From Streptomyces sp. NBC_00094 (GTDB taxonomy: Bacteria > Actinomycetota > Actinomycetes > Streptomycetales > Streptomycetaceae), in the NCBI RefSeq assembly GCF_026343125.1, contig NZ_JAPEMB010000001.1, forward strand, positions 5,461,501-5,525,500: DNA of 64,000 nucleotides, read 5' to 3'. Both the position numbers and the translations under genes were made by a program. Below, one piece after another: positions 35,593 through 44,566 of the stretch (position 1 is its first letter; each line of letters begins with the position of its first letter). Below the pieces are notes generated by a model. The model searched no databases. It was not told the origin of the DNA and was given only the letters and a program-made list of their open reading frames with translations.

Positions 35593-36723
35593 GTGTCGAC
35601 GCGCGACCTCTACACCACGGCCCCGCCCACCCTCGCCTGGCAGGTGCCGGCCACCGGCGCCGCCCGCTTCACCTGGGAATACGACATGGAGGCCGTCGGC
35701 AGCGAGCGCCTCCTCGCCCTCTACCAGAAGGGCAAGGACAAGCAGTGGGACGGCGCCACCCGGATCGACTGGTCCCTGGAGGTCGACCCGTACGACCCGC
35801 TCGGCACCCCCGACGAGGTCCTGAACCTCTACGGCACCCGCCACTGGGCGAAGATGACCGAGAAGGACAAGGGCGAGCTGCGCCGGCACTACACCTCCTG
35901 GCAGTTCAGCCAGTTCCTCCACGGTGAGCAGGGCGCCATGATCTGCGCCGCCCGGATCGTCGAGTCCGTCCCCGACCTGGACGCCAAGTTCTACTCGGCC
36001 ACCCAGACCATGGACGAGGCCCGGCACGCCGAGATCTACGGCCGCTTCCTCCAGGAGAAGATCGGGATGCTCTACCCGATCAACGACAACCTCAAGGGCC
36101 TGCTCGACGACACCCTGCGGGACTCCCGCTGGGACATGCCCTACCTCGGCATGCAGGTCCTCATCGAGGGGCTCGCCCTCGCCGCCTTCGGCATGATCCG
36201 CGACACCACCGACAAGCCGCTGCCCAAGCAGATCCTCGCGTACGTGATGCAGGACGAGGCCCGGCACGTGGCCTTCGGGCGGATGGCCCTGCGCGACTAC
36301 TACCGGCAGCTGTCGGACGCGGAGCTCCGCGAGCGCGAGGAGTTCGTCATCGAGGGCTGCTACCTGATGCGCGACCGGCTGCGCGGCGTCGAGGTCCTGG
36401 AGAACTTCGGCATCCCGAGGAAGGAGGCCGAGGAGCTGAGCGAGCAGAGCGAGTTCCTGCACCTCTTCCGCAAGCTCCTCTTCAGCCGGATCGTGCCCTG
36501 CGTCAAGGACATCGGCCTCTGGGGCGAACGCCTCCAGAAGGCCTATCTGGACATGGGCGTCTTCGACCTCGGCGACTCCAACCTGGACCTGCTGATGACC
36601 CAGGACGAGGAGATCGCGGAGCGCCTCGACGCGGAGCGCTTCGCGGCGGAGGAGCGGGCGCGGGTGGCGGAGGTGGAGCGCGCGATCGCCGAGGGCGCGG
36701 GGGACGGGGAAGCGGCGGAATAG
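35593..36723 (+). CDS. Ferritin-like diiron protein
   Basis: 376 residues with two EX2H-type motifs, MDEARH (140-145) and QDEARH (220-225), plus E112 and E192, a complete ferritin-like/RNR-R2-like diiron site. No signal peptide. The C-terminus is Glu/Ala-rich coil. GAAGGAGGC lies 8 bases before the GTG start. The family has no assigned reaction that I can state. Proximity to an AurF-like gene suggests related redox roles, possibly oxidising an amine or fatty-acyl substrate (inference). Confidence 0.85.
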   Translation: MSTRDLYTTAPPTLAWQVPATGAARFTWEYDMEAVGSERLLALYQKGKDKQWDGATRIDWSLEVDPYDPLGTPDEVLNLYGTRHWAKMTEKDKGELRRHYTSWQFSQFLHGEQGAMICAARIVESVPDLDAKFYSATQTMDEARHAEIYGRFLQEKIGMLYPINDNLKGLLDDTLRDSRWDMPYLGMQVLIEGLALAAFGMIRDTTDKPLPKQILAYVMQDEARHVAFGRMALRDYYRQLSDAELREREEFVIEGCYLMRDRLRGVEVLENFGIPRKEAEELSEQSEFLHLFRKLLFSRIVPCVKDIGLWGERLQKAYLDMGVFDLGDSNLDLLMTQDEEIAERLDAERFAAEERARVAEVERAIAEGAGDGEAAE

Positions 36724-36750
36724 GGCCGGTCGGGGAGCCCGCTGAGCGGG

Positions 36751-36823
36751 GGTGCCCGGGGAAGCGGCGGAATGGGGCTGCCGGGAGCAGCGGAACGCGG
36801 GGTGCCCGGGGAAGCCGCGGAAC
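36751..36823. repeat. Direct repeat between convergent genes
   Basis: GTGCCCGGGGAAGC followed by a GCGGAA-like end occurs at about 36751 and again about 51 bases later, in the 128-bp gap between the ferritin-like and PBP stops. No strong terminator is seen. Confidence 0.45.
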
Positions 36824-36851
36824 ACGGGCGGTCGGGCAGGCGCGTCCCGGG

Positions 36852-38327
36852 CTACCTCCGAGCCTCCGCCTCCAGCCGCAGCGCCTCCGTCATCACGGCC
36901 CTCGCGATCGGGGCCGCGCTGCCGCCCCCGCTGATGTCCGTACGGGACGCCTCCGCGTCCTCGACGACGACCGCCACCGCGACCGCCGGCTGGGCGGTGT
37001 CCTCCGCCTGCGCCCAGGCGATGAACCAGGCGTACGGGGTGCCCGTGTTGCCGAAGCCGTGCTGCGCGGTGCCGGTCTTGCCGCCGACACGTGCCCCCGG
37101 GATCGCCGCGTTCGTCCCCGTCCCCTCCTCTACCGCCTTCACCATCAGCTGCTGCAGCCGGAGCGCCGTCGAGGGGTTCATCGCCTGCCGGTAGCTGCGG
37201 CGTCCCGTGCGGTCCACCGTCGTCCCGCCGGAGGTCGTGGCGCGGTCGACGAGGTACGGCCGGGCGATCTCCCCGTTGTTGGCCACGGCCGCCGCGACCA
37301 TCGCCATCTGGAGCGGGGTCGCCGTCGTGTCGAACTGCCCGATCGAGGAGAGCGCCAGCTGGTCCGGGCTCATCTCCCGGTCGAAGTTGGACTTCGCGAC
37401 CCAGGACGGCACCCGGAGACCGGTGTCGTTGAAGCCGAACCGCTCCACCGCCTCGACCATCCCGGTCAGCCCGACCTCCACCCCGAGCCCGGCCATCACG
37501 GTGTTGCACGACCACTGGATCGCGTACGCGAGGGACGCGTCCCCGCACCCCCGCGCCTCGTTCGGCAGCACCTGGCGGGTGCCGGGCAGCACGAACGGGT
37601 CCGGGGTGTCCGTCGGCGCGTCCACGTCCCGTACCACCCCCGCGTCCAGGGCTGCCGCGGCCGTCACGATCTTGAAGGTGGAGCCGGGCGGGTACGTCTG
37701 GCGCAGGGCCCGGTTCAGCATCGGTTGGTTCGGCGAGGAGTTCAGCCGTTTCCACGCGTCCTTGACCGGCTTGCCCGTCCCGGCGAGGACCCCGGGGTCG
37801 TACGAGGGCGAGCTGACGAGCGCCAGGATGCGGCCGCTGGACGGCTCGACCGCGACGACCGCGCCCCGCTTCCCGTCGAGCCCCCGGTAGGCCGCCTCCT
37901 GCATCGGGGCGCGGACCGTCGTCAGGACGTCGCCGCCCGGCTGCCGGCCCCGGGTGAGGTCGTTCCAGAGGGGCAGCGGCGCGAGCATCGGGTCGGTGCC
38001 CGCGAGGACCGCGTCCTCGGCGTGCTCGACGAGCGTCGTGCCGTACGTCTGGGAGGCGTAGCCGGTCACCGGCGCGTACAACGGCCCCTGCCGGTAGGTC
38101 CGTTCCCAGCGCAGCTGCTGTCCGCTGTCCCGGGAGCCGGTCACCGGCTTCCCGTCGACGACGATCTCGCCGCGCGGCTCCGCGTACCGCTCGATGGAGA
38201 TCCGCCGGTTGGCCGGGTTGTCGTCGAGCTCCTCGGCCTCGAAGACCATGACACGGGCCGCGTTGACGAGCAGCGCGACCAGGAGGACGAGGCAGAGGGC
38301 GGCGGCCCGCCGGATGTACCGGATCAC
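36852..38327 (-). CDS. Class B penicillin-binding protein (PbpA/FtsI type)
   Basis: 491-residue peptidoglycan transpeptidase. N-terminal membrane anchor about 8-28, a small dimerisation region, then the transpeptidase domain with active-site S216 in GSTFK, SCN at 273-275, and KTG in GGKTGTAQ. GTG 38327 overlaps the SEDS gene stop (GTGA). SEDS-class B PBP pairs form the glycan polymerase/crosslinking complex of elongation, division or sporulation. Resembles the SCO5301 protein of S. coelicolor (from memory). Confidence 0.95.
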   Translation of the reverse strand: MIRYIRRAAALCLVLLVALLVNAARVMVFEAEELDDNPANRRISIERYAEPRGEIVVDGKPVTGSRDSGQQLRWERTYRQGPLYAPVTGYASQTYGTTLVEHAEDAVLAGTDPMLAPLPLWNDLTRGRQPGGDVLTTVRAPMQEAAYRGLDGKRGAVVAVEPSSGRILALVSSPSYDPGVLAGTGKPVKDAWKRLNSSPNQPMLNRALRQTYPPGSTFKIVTAAAALDAGVVRDVDAPTDTPDPFVLPGTRQVLPNEARGCGDASLAYAIQWSCNTVMAGLGVEVGLTGMVEAVERFGFNDTGLRVPSWVAKSNFDREMSPDQLALSSIGQFDTTATPLQMAMVAAAVANNGEIARPYLVDRATTSGGTTVDRTGRRSYRQAMNPSTALRLQQLMVKAVEEGTGTNAAIPGARVGGKTGTAQHGFGNTGTPYAWFIAWAQAEDTAQPAVAVAVVVEDAEASRTDISGGGSAAPIARAVMTEALRLEAEARR

Positions 38328-39703
38328 GGGGCGTCCTCCCTGACCGGGGCGAGCGTCCCGGTGTCGGCGGATTCCGGCTGCGGCGCGCGGGCCGAGTCGC
38401 TGACCCGGATGAGGAGCGCCACGATCACCCAGTTGGTGACCACCGAGGAACCGCCCTGGGCCAGGAACGGCATCGCCATGCCGGTGAGCGGGATCAGCCC
38501 CATCACCCCGCCCGCGATCACGAAGACCTGGAGCGCCACGATCGAGGCGAGCCCGATCGCGAGCAGCCGCCCGAAGGGGTCGCGCAGGGAGAGGCCGGCG
38601 CGGTAGCCGCGGGCGACGAGGAGCGCGTACAGGAGGAAGAGCGCGGTGAGGCCGACGAGCCCCAGTTCCTCGCCCGCCGTCGCCAGGATGAAGTCCGACT
38701 TCACGGCGAAGCCGATGAGGACGGAATGGCCGAGACCGAGCCCCGTGCCGAGCATCCCGCCGGCGGCGAAGGCGAAGAGCGACTGGGCGAGCTGCCCCGG
38801 TCCCTCGCCCGCCCGGATCGAGGCGAAGGGGTCGAGCCAGTCCTCCACCCTGCTGTGCACGTGGGGTTCGAGCGAGCCGACGAGGAAGGCTCCGGCGGAG
38901 GCCAGGACGAGCCCGACGGCGATCCAGCCGGTCCGGCCGGTCGCCACGTACAGCATGATCACGAAGAGGCCGAAGAAGAGCAGCGAGGTGCCGAGGTCGC
39001 GCTCCAGGACGAGGACGCCGACGCTCAGCAGCCAGATCGCCACGATCGGCCCGAGCACCCGGCCCGTGGGGAACTGGAACTTCCAGATCCGGCGGCCGGT
39101 GTACGCGAGGGCGTTGCGGTTGGCGGAGAGGTACGCGGCGAAGAAGACCGCGAGCAGGATCTTGGCGAACTCGCCGGGCTGGAAGGAGAGCCCGCCGAGC
39201 CTGATCCAGATCTTGGCGCCGTTCACGGCGGGGAAGAAGATCGGCAGGATCATCAGGGCGAGCGCGGCGGCCACGGAGACGTACGCGTACCCCTGGAGCG
39301 TGCGGTGGTCGCGCAGCAGCAGGACGACCGCGATGAAGAGCGCGACCCCGAGCGTCGACCAGACGAGCTGCGTCGCCGCCGCCTGGTCGTTCGGCGTCTC
39401 CAGGTCGAGCCGGTAGATCAGTACGAGGCCGAGCCCGTTGAGCAGGACGGCGATCGGCAGCAGCAGCGGATCGGCGTACGGGGCGCGGAAGCGGACCGCG
39501 AGGTGGGCGACGAGCGCGAGCAGCCCGAGGCCGGCGCCGTAGCGGGCGGCGTCCGGCGGCACGGCGCCGCTGCGGGCGAGGCCGACCGCGGCGTAGCCGT
39601 AGACGGAGATGAGGACGGCGCAGACGAGGAGGGAGAGTTCCACGCCGCGGCGCTTCGGGAGGCGTACCCCGGGCGGGGGAGCGTCCGAGCGCGGTGTGGT
39701 CAT
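38324..39703 (-). CDS. SEDS-family peptidoglycan polymerase (RodA/FtsW type)
   Basis: 459-residue polytopic protein with about 12 helices and family motifs NGAKIWIRLGGLSFQPGEFAKI, LERDLGTSLLFFG and TAGEELGLVG. It polymerises lipid II together with the class B PBP encoded next. Start ATG 39703; a TTG three codons upstream is in frame. TACGTT, 7 bases before the ATG, could be a -10 box for a leaderless transcript. Confidence 0.94.
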   Translation of the reverse strand: MTTPRSDAPPPGVRLPKRRGVELSLLVCAVLISVYGYAAVGLARSGAVPPDAARYGAGLGLLALVAHLAVRFRAPYADPLLLPIAVLLNGLGLVLIYRLDLETPNDQAAATQLVWSTLGVALFIAVVLLLRDHRTLQGYAYVSVAAALALMILPIFFPAVNGAKIWIRLGGLSFQPGEFAKILLAVFFAAYLSANRNALAYTGRRIWKFQFPTGRVLGPIVAIWLLSVGVLVLERDLGTSLLFFGLFVIMLYVATGRTGWIAVGLVLASAGAFLVGSLEPHVHSRVEDWLDPFASIRAGEGPGQLAQSLFAFAAGGMLGTGLGLGHSVLIGFAVKSDFILATAGEELGLVGLTALFLLYALLVARGYRAGLSLRDPFGRLLAIGLASIVALQVFVIAGGVMGLIPLTGMAMPFLAQGGSSVVTNWVIVALLIRVSDSARAPQPESADTGTLAPVREDAP

Positions 39704-39784
39704 GGTCCGCAACGTAGCAAGCGGTATGCCCTATGTCCCTTTTGTGTGACGGTGTGCCGTGTGGTGCCGTTCAGTCCTCCGGCG

Positions 39785-41107
39785 TCAGTCCTCCGGTACG
39801 GAGTCGGCGAGGCTCACGTATTCGGGCAGCCGCAACCGGGCGACGGCGCCCCCGGCTTCCGCGCTGACAGAGTCGGCGTCGGCGTTCGCGAACTCCGCGC
39901 TGTCGGCGTCGGCGTTCGTGAACACCAGCTCCGCGCCGATCACCTCCGCCTGCCCCACGGCGATCGTCAGCCCGAGCCCGTGCCCCTTGCCCCCGCTCTC
40001 GGTGCGGAAGCGCTGCGGCCCCGACTCCAGCAGGTACCCGGGATAGCCGGGGCCGTGGTCCCGTACGGTCACCGTCGGCCCGTCCACCGTCACGGTCACC
40101 GGAGGGGCCCCGTGCTTGTGGGCGTTGGCGACCAGATTGCCGAGCACCCGCTCCAGGCGCCGCCGGTCCGTCTCCACCGTGGCGTCCCGGACGACCCGTA
40201 CCTCCGTCTCCGTGCCCGAGGCGCGCACCACCCGCTCGGCGAGCGGGCCGAGCTCGTGCACCGCCAGGTCCACGGTCTCGTTGCGGGCGTCGAGCCGGGA
40301 GATCTCCAGGAGGTCCTCGGTGAGGTCCCGCATCGCCTTCACCCGGTCCTGGACGAGTTCCGAGGGCCGTCCGTCCGGCAGCAGTTCGGCCGCGGCCGAG
40401 AGCCCGGTGAGCGGGGTCCGCAGCTCGTGCGCCACGTCGGCGGTGAACCGCTGCTCGCTCTGCAGCTTGCGCTGGAGCGAGGAGGCCATCGTGTCGAGCG
40501 CCCCGGAGACCGTCGCGACCTCGTCCTGGGGGCGTGAGGGGTCCCCGGTACGGGGGTCGTCGACGCGCGCGTCGAGGTCGCCGGCGCTGATCCGGCGGGC
40601 CACCTGCGCGGTGAGGTGCAGCCGGCGCGTGACCCGGGTGACGGCGAAGGCGCCGACGGCCAGGGTCACCCCGATCGCGAGGACGGAGGAGCCGAGGATC
40701 GACCTGTCGAGCGCGTCGATGGTCTCGGCGCTCTGCGTGTAGTCGACGTGTACGGCGAGGGCGCGGCCGTCCGCCGGGCCCGCCGCCCACATCGTCGGCC
40801 GGCCCTCGTGTTCGGCGACCATCGTGCCGCGCTCCCCCCGGGCGGCGAGCGCCCGCAGCGAGGCGGGCAGCCCCTTCGGGTCGATGCCGGAGAACCGGGG
40901 GAGCGGCTCGCCCGCCTCGTAGAGCCGGCTGACCTCGGTGAGCCGTGTGAGGGCCTTCTCCCGGGAGTCGTGCACGGTCTGGCCTGCCACCGAGACGTGG
41001 ACGAGGACGCCGAGCAGCGCGGCGAGGGCGCAGCACATGACGGTGATGAAGACCGCGGCCTTCCAGGTGAGGGTCGCCGTCCAGGCGGGCAGCCGGGGCG
41101 CTCTCAC
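39785..41107 (-). CDS. Sensor histidine kinase without adjacent regulator
   Basis: 440 residues. Membrane helices about 17-38 and 138-158 flank a periplasmic domain. HAMP, HisKA with H227 in DVAHELRTPL, and HATPase (NLVANAHKHG, DHGPGYPG, GHGLGLTIA). Between the G2 box and the C-terminus is a duplicated ADADS segment from a direct DNA repeat (GTCGGCGTCGGCGTTCG twice). GTG 41107 overlaps the lipoprotein stop by GTGA. The layout recalls CseA-CseC, but no response regulator gene is present here. Confidence 0.9.
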   Translation of the reverse strand: MRAPRLPAWTATLTWKAAVFITVMCCALAALLGVLVHVSVAGQTVHDSREKALTRLTEVSRLYEAGEPLPRFSGIDPKGLPASLRALAARGERGTMVAEHEGRPTMWAAGPADGRALAVHVDYTQSAETIDALDRSILGSSVLAIGVTLAVGAFAVTRVTRRLHLTAQVARRISAGDLDARVDDPRTGDPSRPQDEVATVSGALDTMASSLQRKLQSEQRFTADVAHELRTPLTGLSAAAELLPDGRPSELVQDRVKAMRDLTEDLLEISRLDARNETVDLAVHELGPLAERVVRASGTETEVRVVRDATVETDRRRLERVLGNLVANAHKHGAPPVTVTVDGPTVTVRDHGPGYPGYLLESGPQRFRTESGGKGHGLGLTIAVGQAEVIGAELVFTNADADSAEFANADADSVSAEAGGAVARLRLPEYVSLADSVPED

Positions 41108-41874
41108 GGGGCCGGTTCCACGGGGAGGGGGACGGGCGCGGGCACCGGCGCCGGTCCGGGAGGCGTGGGCGTCGGACTCACGAGGCGGGGCGCGGGCACG
41201 GTCGATGCCCCGGGGGGCTTCACACGGACGATCTCGTCCCGGGTGGGCAGCATGCTGTGCTGCCCCTCGTCCCAGGACCACGCCGTGCGGTACTCGTACC
41301 CGGGGATGCCCGCCGAGGCGACCCGCATGATGAGGTCACGGCCGGCCAGCTCGACGCTGATGACCTGGTCGACCGTGGACATGATCCGGGTGAGCCCGCC
41401 GTTCTCGGCGAGGTAGACCCGCACCCCGACCTGCTGGTCGGGCATCCGGATGCCGACGATCAGCTCGTCACGGCCGTTGCCGGTGAGGTCGCGGTAGTAC
41501 GGCCGCAGGACGGGGCAGGCGCCGGGCTTCGCGGTGCACGCCTCGATCGCCCGGGCGGTCTCCTCGTAGAGGCCGTCCGCGCCGGAGTACGTGTCGGGGT
41601 GCGCCCGCACCTCGGCGAGGACGACGGTGGCGGGGGCGACGCGACGGACGTCGTTGTCCGGGAGCGCCACGCCGGGGACGCGCTGGGTGTCCGACTCGCC
41701 GTAGTCGATCGGCGGATCGGTGGCGGGCGGCAGGTCGGGCCAGAGCCGGACGGGCCCGACGGCGGTGGGCGTCGGCCCGGCGCTCTTGAGCTCGCCCTCG
41801 CCACCGCAACCGGTGAGCAGGAGGGCGCCGAGCACGCCGAGGACGGCGGCGAGCTGCACGCAGTGCGGTCTCAC
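41104..41874 (-). CDS. Lipoprotein, CseA-like partner of the sensor kinase
   Basis: 256 residues. Signal VRPHCVQLAAVLGVLGALLLTG-C with lipobox LLTGC, a linker, and a beta-rich domain containing YYRDLTGNGRDELIVGIRMPD, an FG-GAP-like calcium-type loop, ending in a Pro-rich tail. Start GTG 41874 (GAGGAG just upstream) gives a normal signal length; an ATG at 41916 is also in frame. Coupled translation with the kinase suggests that it modulates sensing at the cell surface, as CseA does for CseC. Confidence 0.82.
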   Translation of the reverse strand: MRPHCVQLAAVLGVLGALLLTGCGGEGELKSAGPTPTAVGPVRLWPDLPPATDPPIDYGESDTQRVPGVALPDNDVRRVAPATVVLAEVRAHPDTYSGADGLYEETARAIEACTAKPGACPVLRPYYRDLTGNGRDELIVGIRMPDQQVGVRVYLAENGGLTRIMSTVDQVISVELAGRDLIMRVASAGIPGYEYRTAWSWDEGQHSMLPTRDEIVRVKPPGASTVPAPRLVSPTPTPPGPAPVPAPVPLPVEPAP

Positions 41875-42040
41875 GCGGCTCCTCGGGGCGGACGGCGGCA
41901 CGATGGGTCTCCCCATGGAGCCTATTCAACGGGACGCCCCTTTTGTCCACCCGTCGGGGGTCGCCCCTGCCGCTCCCGCAGGTCCCGCCTACCGGCCTGC
42001 CCCCACCCCGCTTCTGGGCCCCCGCGACCCCGGCCATGAT

Positions 42041-42068
42041 CCGGCCTGATCGACAAGACACCCCCTAG
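42041..42068 (-). repeat. 28-bp dispersed element, copy B, at HEAT gene stop
   Basis: On the minus strand it reads CTAGGGGGTGTCTTGT and then CGATCAGGCCGG. It differs from the copy at 56967-56994 at one base. The TAG of the CTAG is the stop codon of the HEAT-repeat gene. Confidence 0.85.
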
Positions 42069-44341
42069 AGAGCCCCGCGCTCCATCCGCGCCAGGGCGGC
42101 CCTGCACAGGGTCAGGAGCTTCTCGTCCTGGTGGATGTCGTGGCTGCCGGAGCCGCCCTCGCGGGCGTTGTGGCGGCGTCTTCGGGTGAGCTCGGTGAGG
42201 ATCGCGAGCTGGGCGGCCGAGGCCGCCGGGCCCATCTCCGCCAGGCACTCCGCGATGTCCACGCGCGCGTGACGGTTCTCCTCCCAGGCCGCGAGCAGCA
42301 CGGGAAGGGCCTGCTCCGCGCGGCCGGAGACCCGCCACAGGGCCGTCGCGCTGCGGACCCGTACCCACAGGTCCCGCGAGGTCAGGCCGGGCATGAGGGC
42401 GGGAGCCGTCACGGCCGCCGCCGGGCCGATCTCGCCCAGGGCCAGGGCCGCGCAGCACCACTCGGGGCCCGAGGAGCCCGGCCGCAGCCACCGCTCCAGG
42501 GCCGGCAGCACATCCCCCCTGTCCCCTTCGGCCGCCCACAGGGCCCGCGCCGCCGCCGTGGCGACCGAGGCCGACTCGGCGGCCAGGAGTCTTCGCAGCT
42601 CCGGTACGGCCTCCCGGGCCGCGGGACCGAAGGCCGCCAGGGTCCGCAGGGCCGACTCCCGCACCCAGTCGCGCCGGAACTCCGGCGCGCCGTGCAGCAC
42701 CCGCAACACCTCGGGCACCGCCTGACCGCCCCGTACGGCCGCGAGGGCGAACAGCAGCGGCGACGCCCGGTCGAACAGCTGCTCGTCGAGCTCGACCTCG
42801 GCGAGCCGGCGCCGCAGCAGCGGGGTGAGGGTCGCGGCGGCGGGCCCGAGGCCGTCGACCGCGTACAGCAGCTCGCGCCGCACCTCGCGCTCCTCCAGGG
42901 CGCGGGCGAGCAGCGGGACCGCCCGGGTGTCCCCGGCCCGGGCCAGCGCGAGGAGTGCCGTGTCCCGCCCGGACCGCCCGACGAACCCACTGGGCGCGCC
43001 GGAGCCACCGGAGCCGCTTGGGCTGCCGGAGCCACCGGAGCCACCGGGTCCGTCGAGTCCGCCGGGAATCGCGGGTCCGTCGAGCCTGCCGGGTCCGTCG
43101 AGTCCGCCCGGCTCGCCCTGTGCGGCGCCCGGCCCGTCGGGGCCCGTCGTCAGCCGGGCCACGAGCGCGTCGGCGGCGGGGCCGCCCACGTCGAAGAGCC
43201 GCTCCAGGAAATTGGCGGCGGCCTCCCGGAGCCGCGGGTCCGGGTCGTGGAGCTGCTCGCCGATGAGCCGGACGACCTCCTCGTACCGCCCGCGCCACAC
43301 CCTTATCAGCCCACCGCACAGCCAGATCCCGTCCGACCGCTGCCACCGGTCGGGGCTGCGCAGCTGGGTGAGGATCAGCGCGATCCGGTCGTCGACGCGG
43401 TCGTCGAGCGCGGAGTGCAGGGTCCGGAGCAGCTCCTCGGTCCAGGGGGCGGGCCGCCCGGCCGAGTGCTCCTCCAGGAGCTCCCGGACCTGTCCGATGA
43501 GCGTGGGCGGAAGAGCCCGCCCGCAGTCGGCACCGGCATCGCCCCCGGCACCGCCGTCGACCTCCGCGCCGGCGTCGCCCGCGACACCGGTGGACCCGCA
43601 CGCCGCCGCCCTGATCTCCTCCAGCAGCTCCGTCACCCACGGCACGACGTCGTCCGGGATCGCGGCGGGCGCGCAGCGCGCCAGCTGGGCGAGGGCCGCG
43701 AGCCGGAGCCCCGGGTCCTGCGCGGCGCGGGCGAGCCAGGCGAGCCACTCGACGGTCTCGGAGCGCAGCCCCGCGTGCCGCAGCGCGATCCGCCCGACCG
43801 AGGCCACCAGGGCGAGCCGCACCTCGGTGTCCCGCTCGACGGTGAGCCGCTCCCGCAGCAGCGTCAGTACGCGCGCGGGCTCGGGATGCAGCGAGGCGAG
43901 CGCGCAGGGCGCCGCGAGCCGCACCTCGGGGTCGGTGTCCTCGACGAGCCCGAGGAACACGTCGGCCCCGGCGGCGATGGCGGCCGCGGCCATGGCGTAG
44001 TTGGCGGCCGGGATGAACTCCTCGTCGTCCGGGTCGAGTTCGTCCAGCTCGTCGTCGGCGTCCAGCTCGATCCCGCCGATGCTGGTGAGCAGCTCGACGA
44101 TGCCGCCCCGGTCCTGGACGGCGGGGTCGGCGACGAGTTCGAGGAGGAAGGGGATGCAGGCGAGCGTCGAGTCGTAGACGTCACCCTGGTGGTGCACCGC
44201 GCCGTACATGCCGTCGAGGGCGGTCTCCCGTTCGGCGGGATCGTCGGAGGCGAGTCCGCGGAGCAGAGCCGGCACGTCGTCGGCGGGGCCGTAGGCGTGC
44301 CCCAGCGAGGCCCAGTCGACCTCCTCGATCCCCGTCAGCAT
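42065..44341 (-). CDS. HEAT-repeat protein
   Basis: 758-residue cytoplasmic scaffold made of PBS-lyase-type HEAT repeats (DTDPEVRLAAPCALASL, DPDPRLREAAANFLERL, DLWVRVRSATALWRVSG). Two low-complexity linkers interrupt the solenoid, a Gly/Ala/Asp stretch (about 258-280) and a Gly/Ser/Pro stretch (about 405-450), the latter from GGTCCGTCGAG-like DNA repeats. ATG 44341 follows GGGGAAGG. Likely protein-protein interaction; partners unknown. Its stop is part of the dispersed element at 42041. Confidence 0.87.
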   Translation of the reverse strand: MLTGIEEVDWASLGHAYGPADDVPALLRGLASDDPAERETALDGMYGAVHHQGDVYDSTLACIPFLLELVADPAVQDRGGIVELLTSIGGIELDADDELDELDPDDEEFIPAANYAMAAAAIAAGADVFLGLVEDTDPEVRLAAPCALASLHPEPARVLTLLRERLTVERDTEVRLALVASVGRIALRHAGLRSETVEWLAWLARAAQDPGLRLAALAQLARCAPAAIPDDVVPWVTELLEEIRAAACGSTGVAGDAGAEVDGGAGGDAGADCGRALPPTLIGQVRELLEEHSAGRPAPWTEELLRTLHSALDDRVDDRIALILTQLRSPDRWQRSDGIWLCGGLIRVWRGRYEEVVRLIGEQLHDPDPRLREAAANFLERLFDVGGPAADALVARLTTGPDGPGAAQGEPGGLDGPGRLDGPAIPGGLDGPGGSGGSGSPSGSGGSGAPSGFVGRSGRDTALLALARAGDTRAVPLLARALEEREVRRELLYAVDGLGPAAATLTPLLRRRLAEVELDEQLFDRASPLLFALAAVRGGQAVPEVLRVLHGAPEFRRDWVRESALRTLAAFGPAAREAVPELRRLLAAESASVATAAARALWAAEGDRGDVLPALERWLRPGSSGPEWCCAALALGEIGPAAAVTAPALMPGLTSRDLWVRVRSATALWRVSGRAEQALPVLLAAWEENRHARVDIAECLAEMGPAASAAQLAILTELTRRRRHNAREGGSGSHDIHQDEKLLTLCRAALARMERGAL

Positions 44342-44566
44342 TGCCAGGCCGCCTTCCCCGTGAGCGCTGTACCAGTGAGCAAGTGTGCACCACAGGACGG
44401 ACAACAAGGCCTAGCTGACAGCACCGGCCGCGCGCGGGGCCACGGTTGCGCTCTCTTTGCGCCATGTACGGGGCGGAGCAGGGCGGTTGCTCTCGGTGCA
44501 CGGCCCGTCGGGGCCCGTACGGCCGCCGGTCCGCGACCGCTCGCGACCGGCCCGTCCGGCCGGGCC

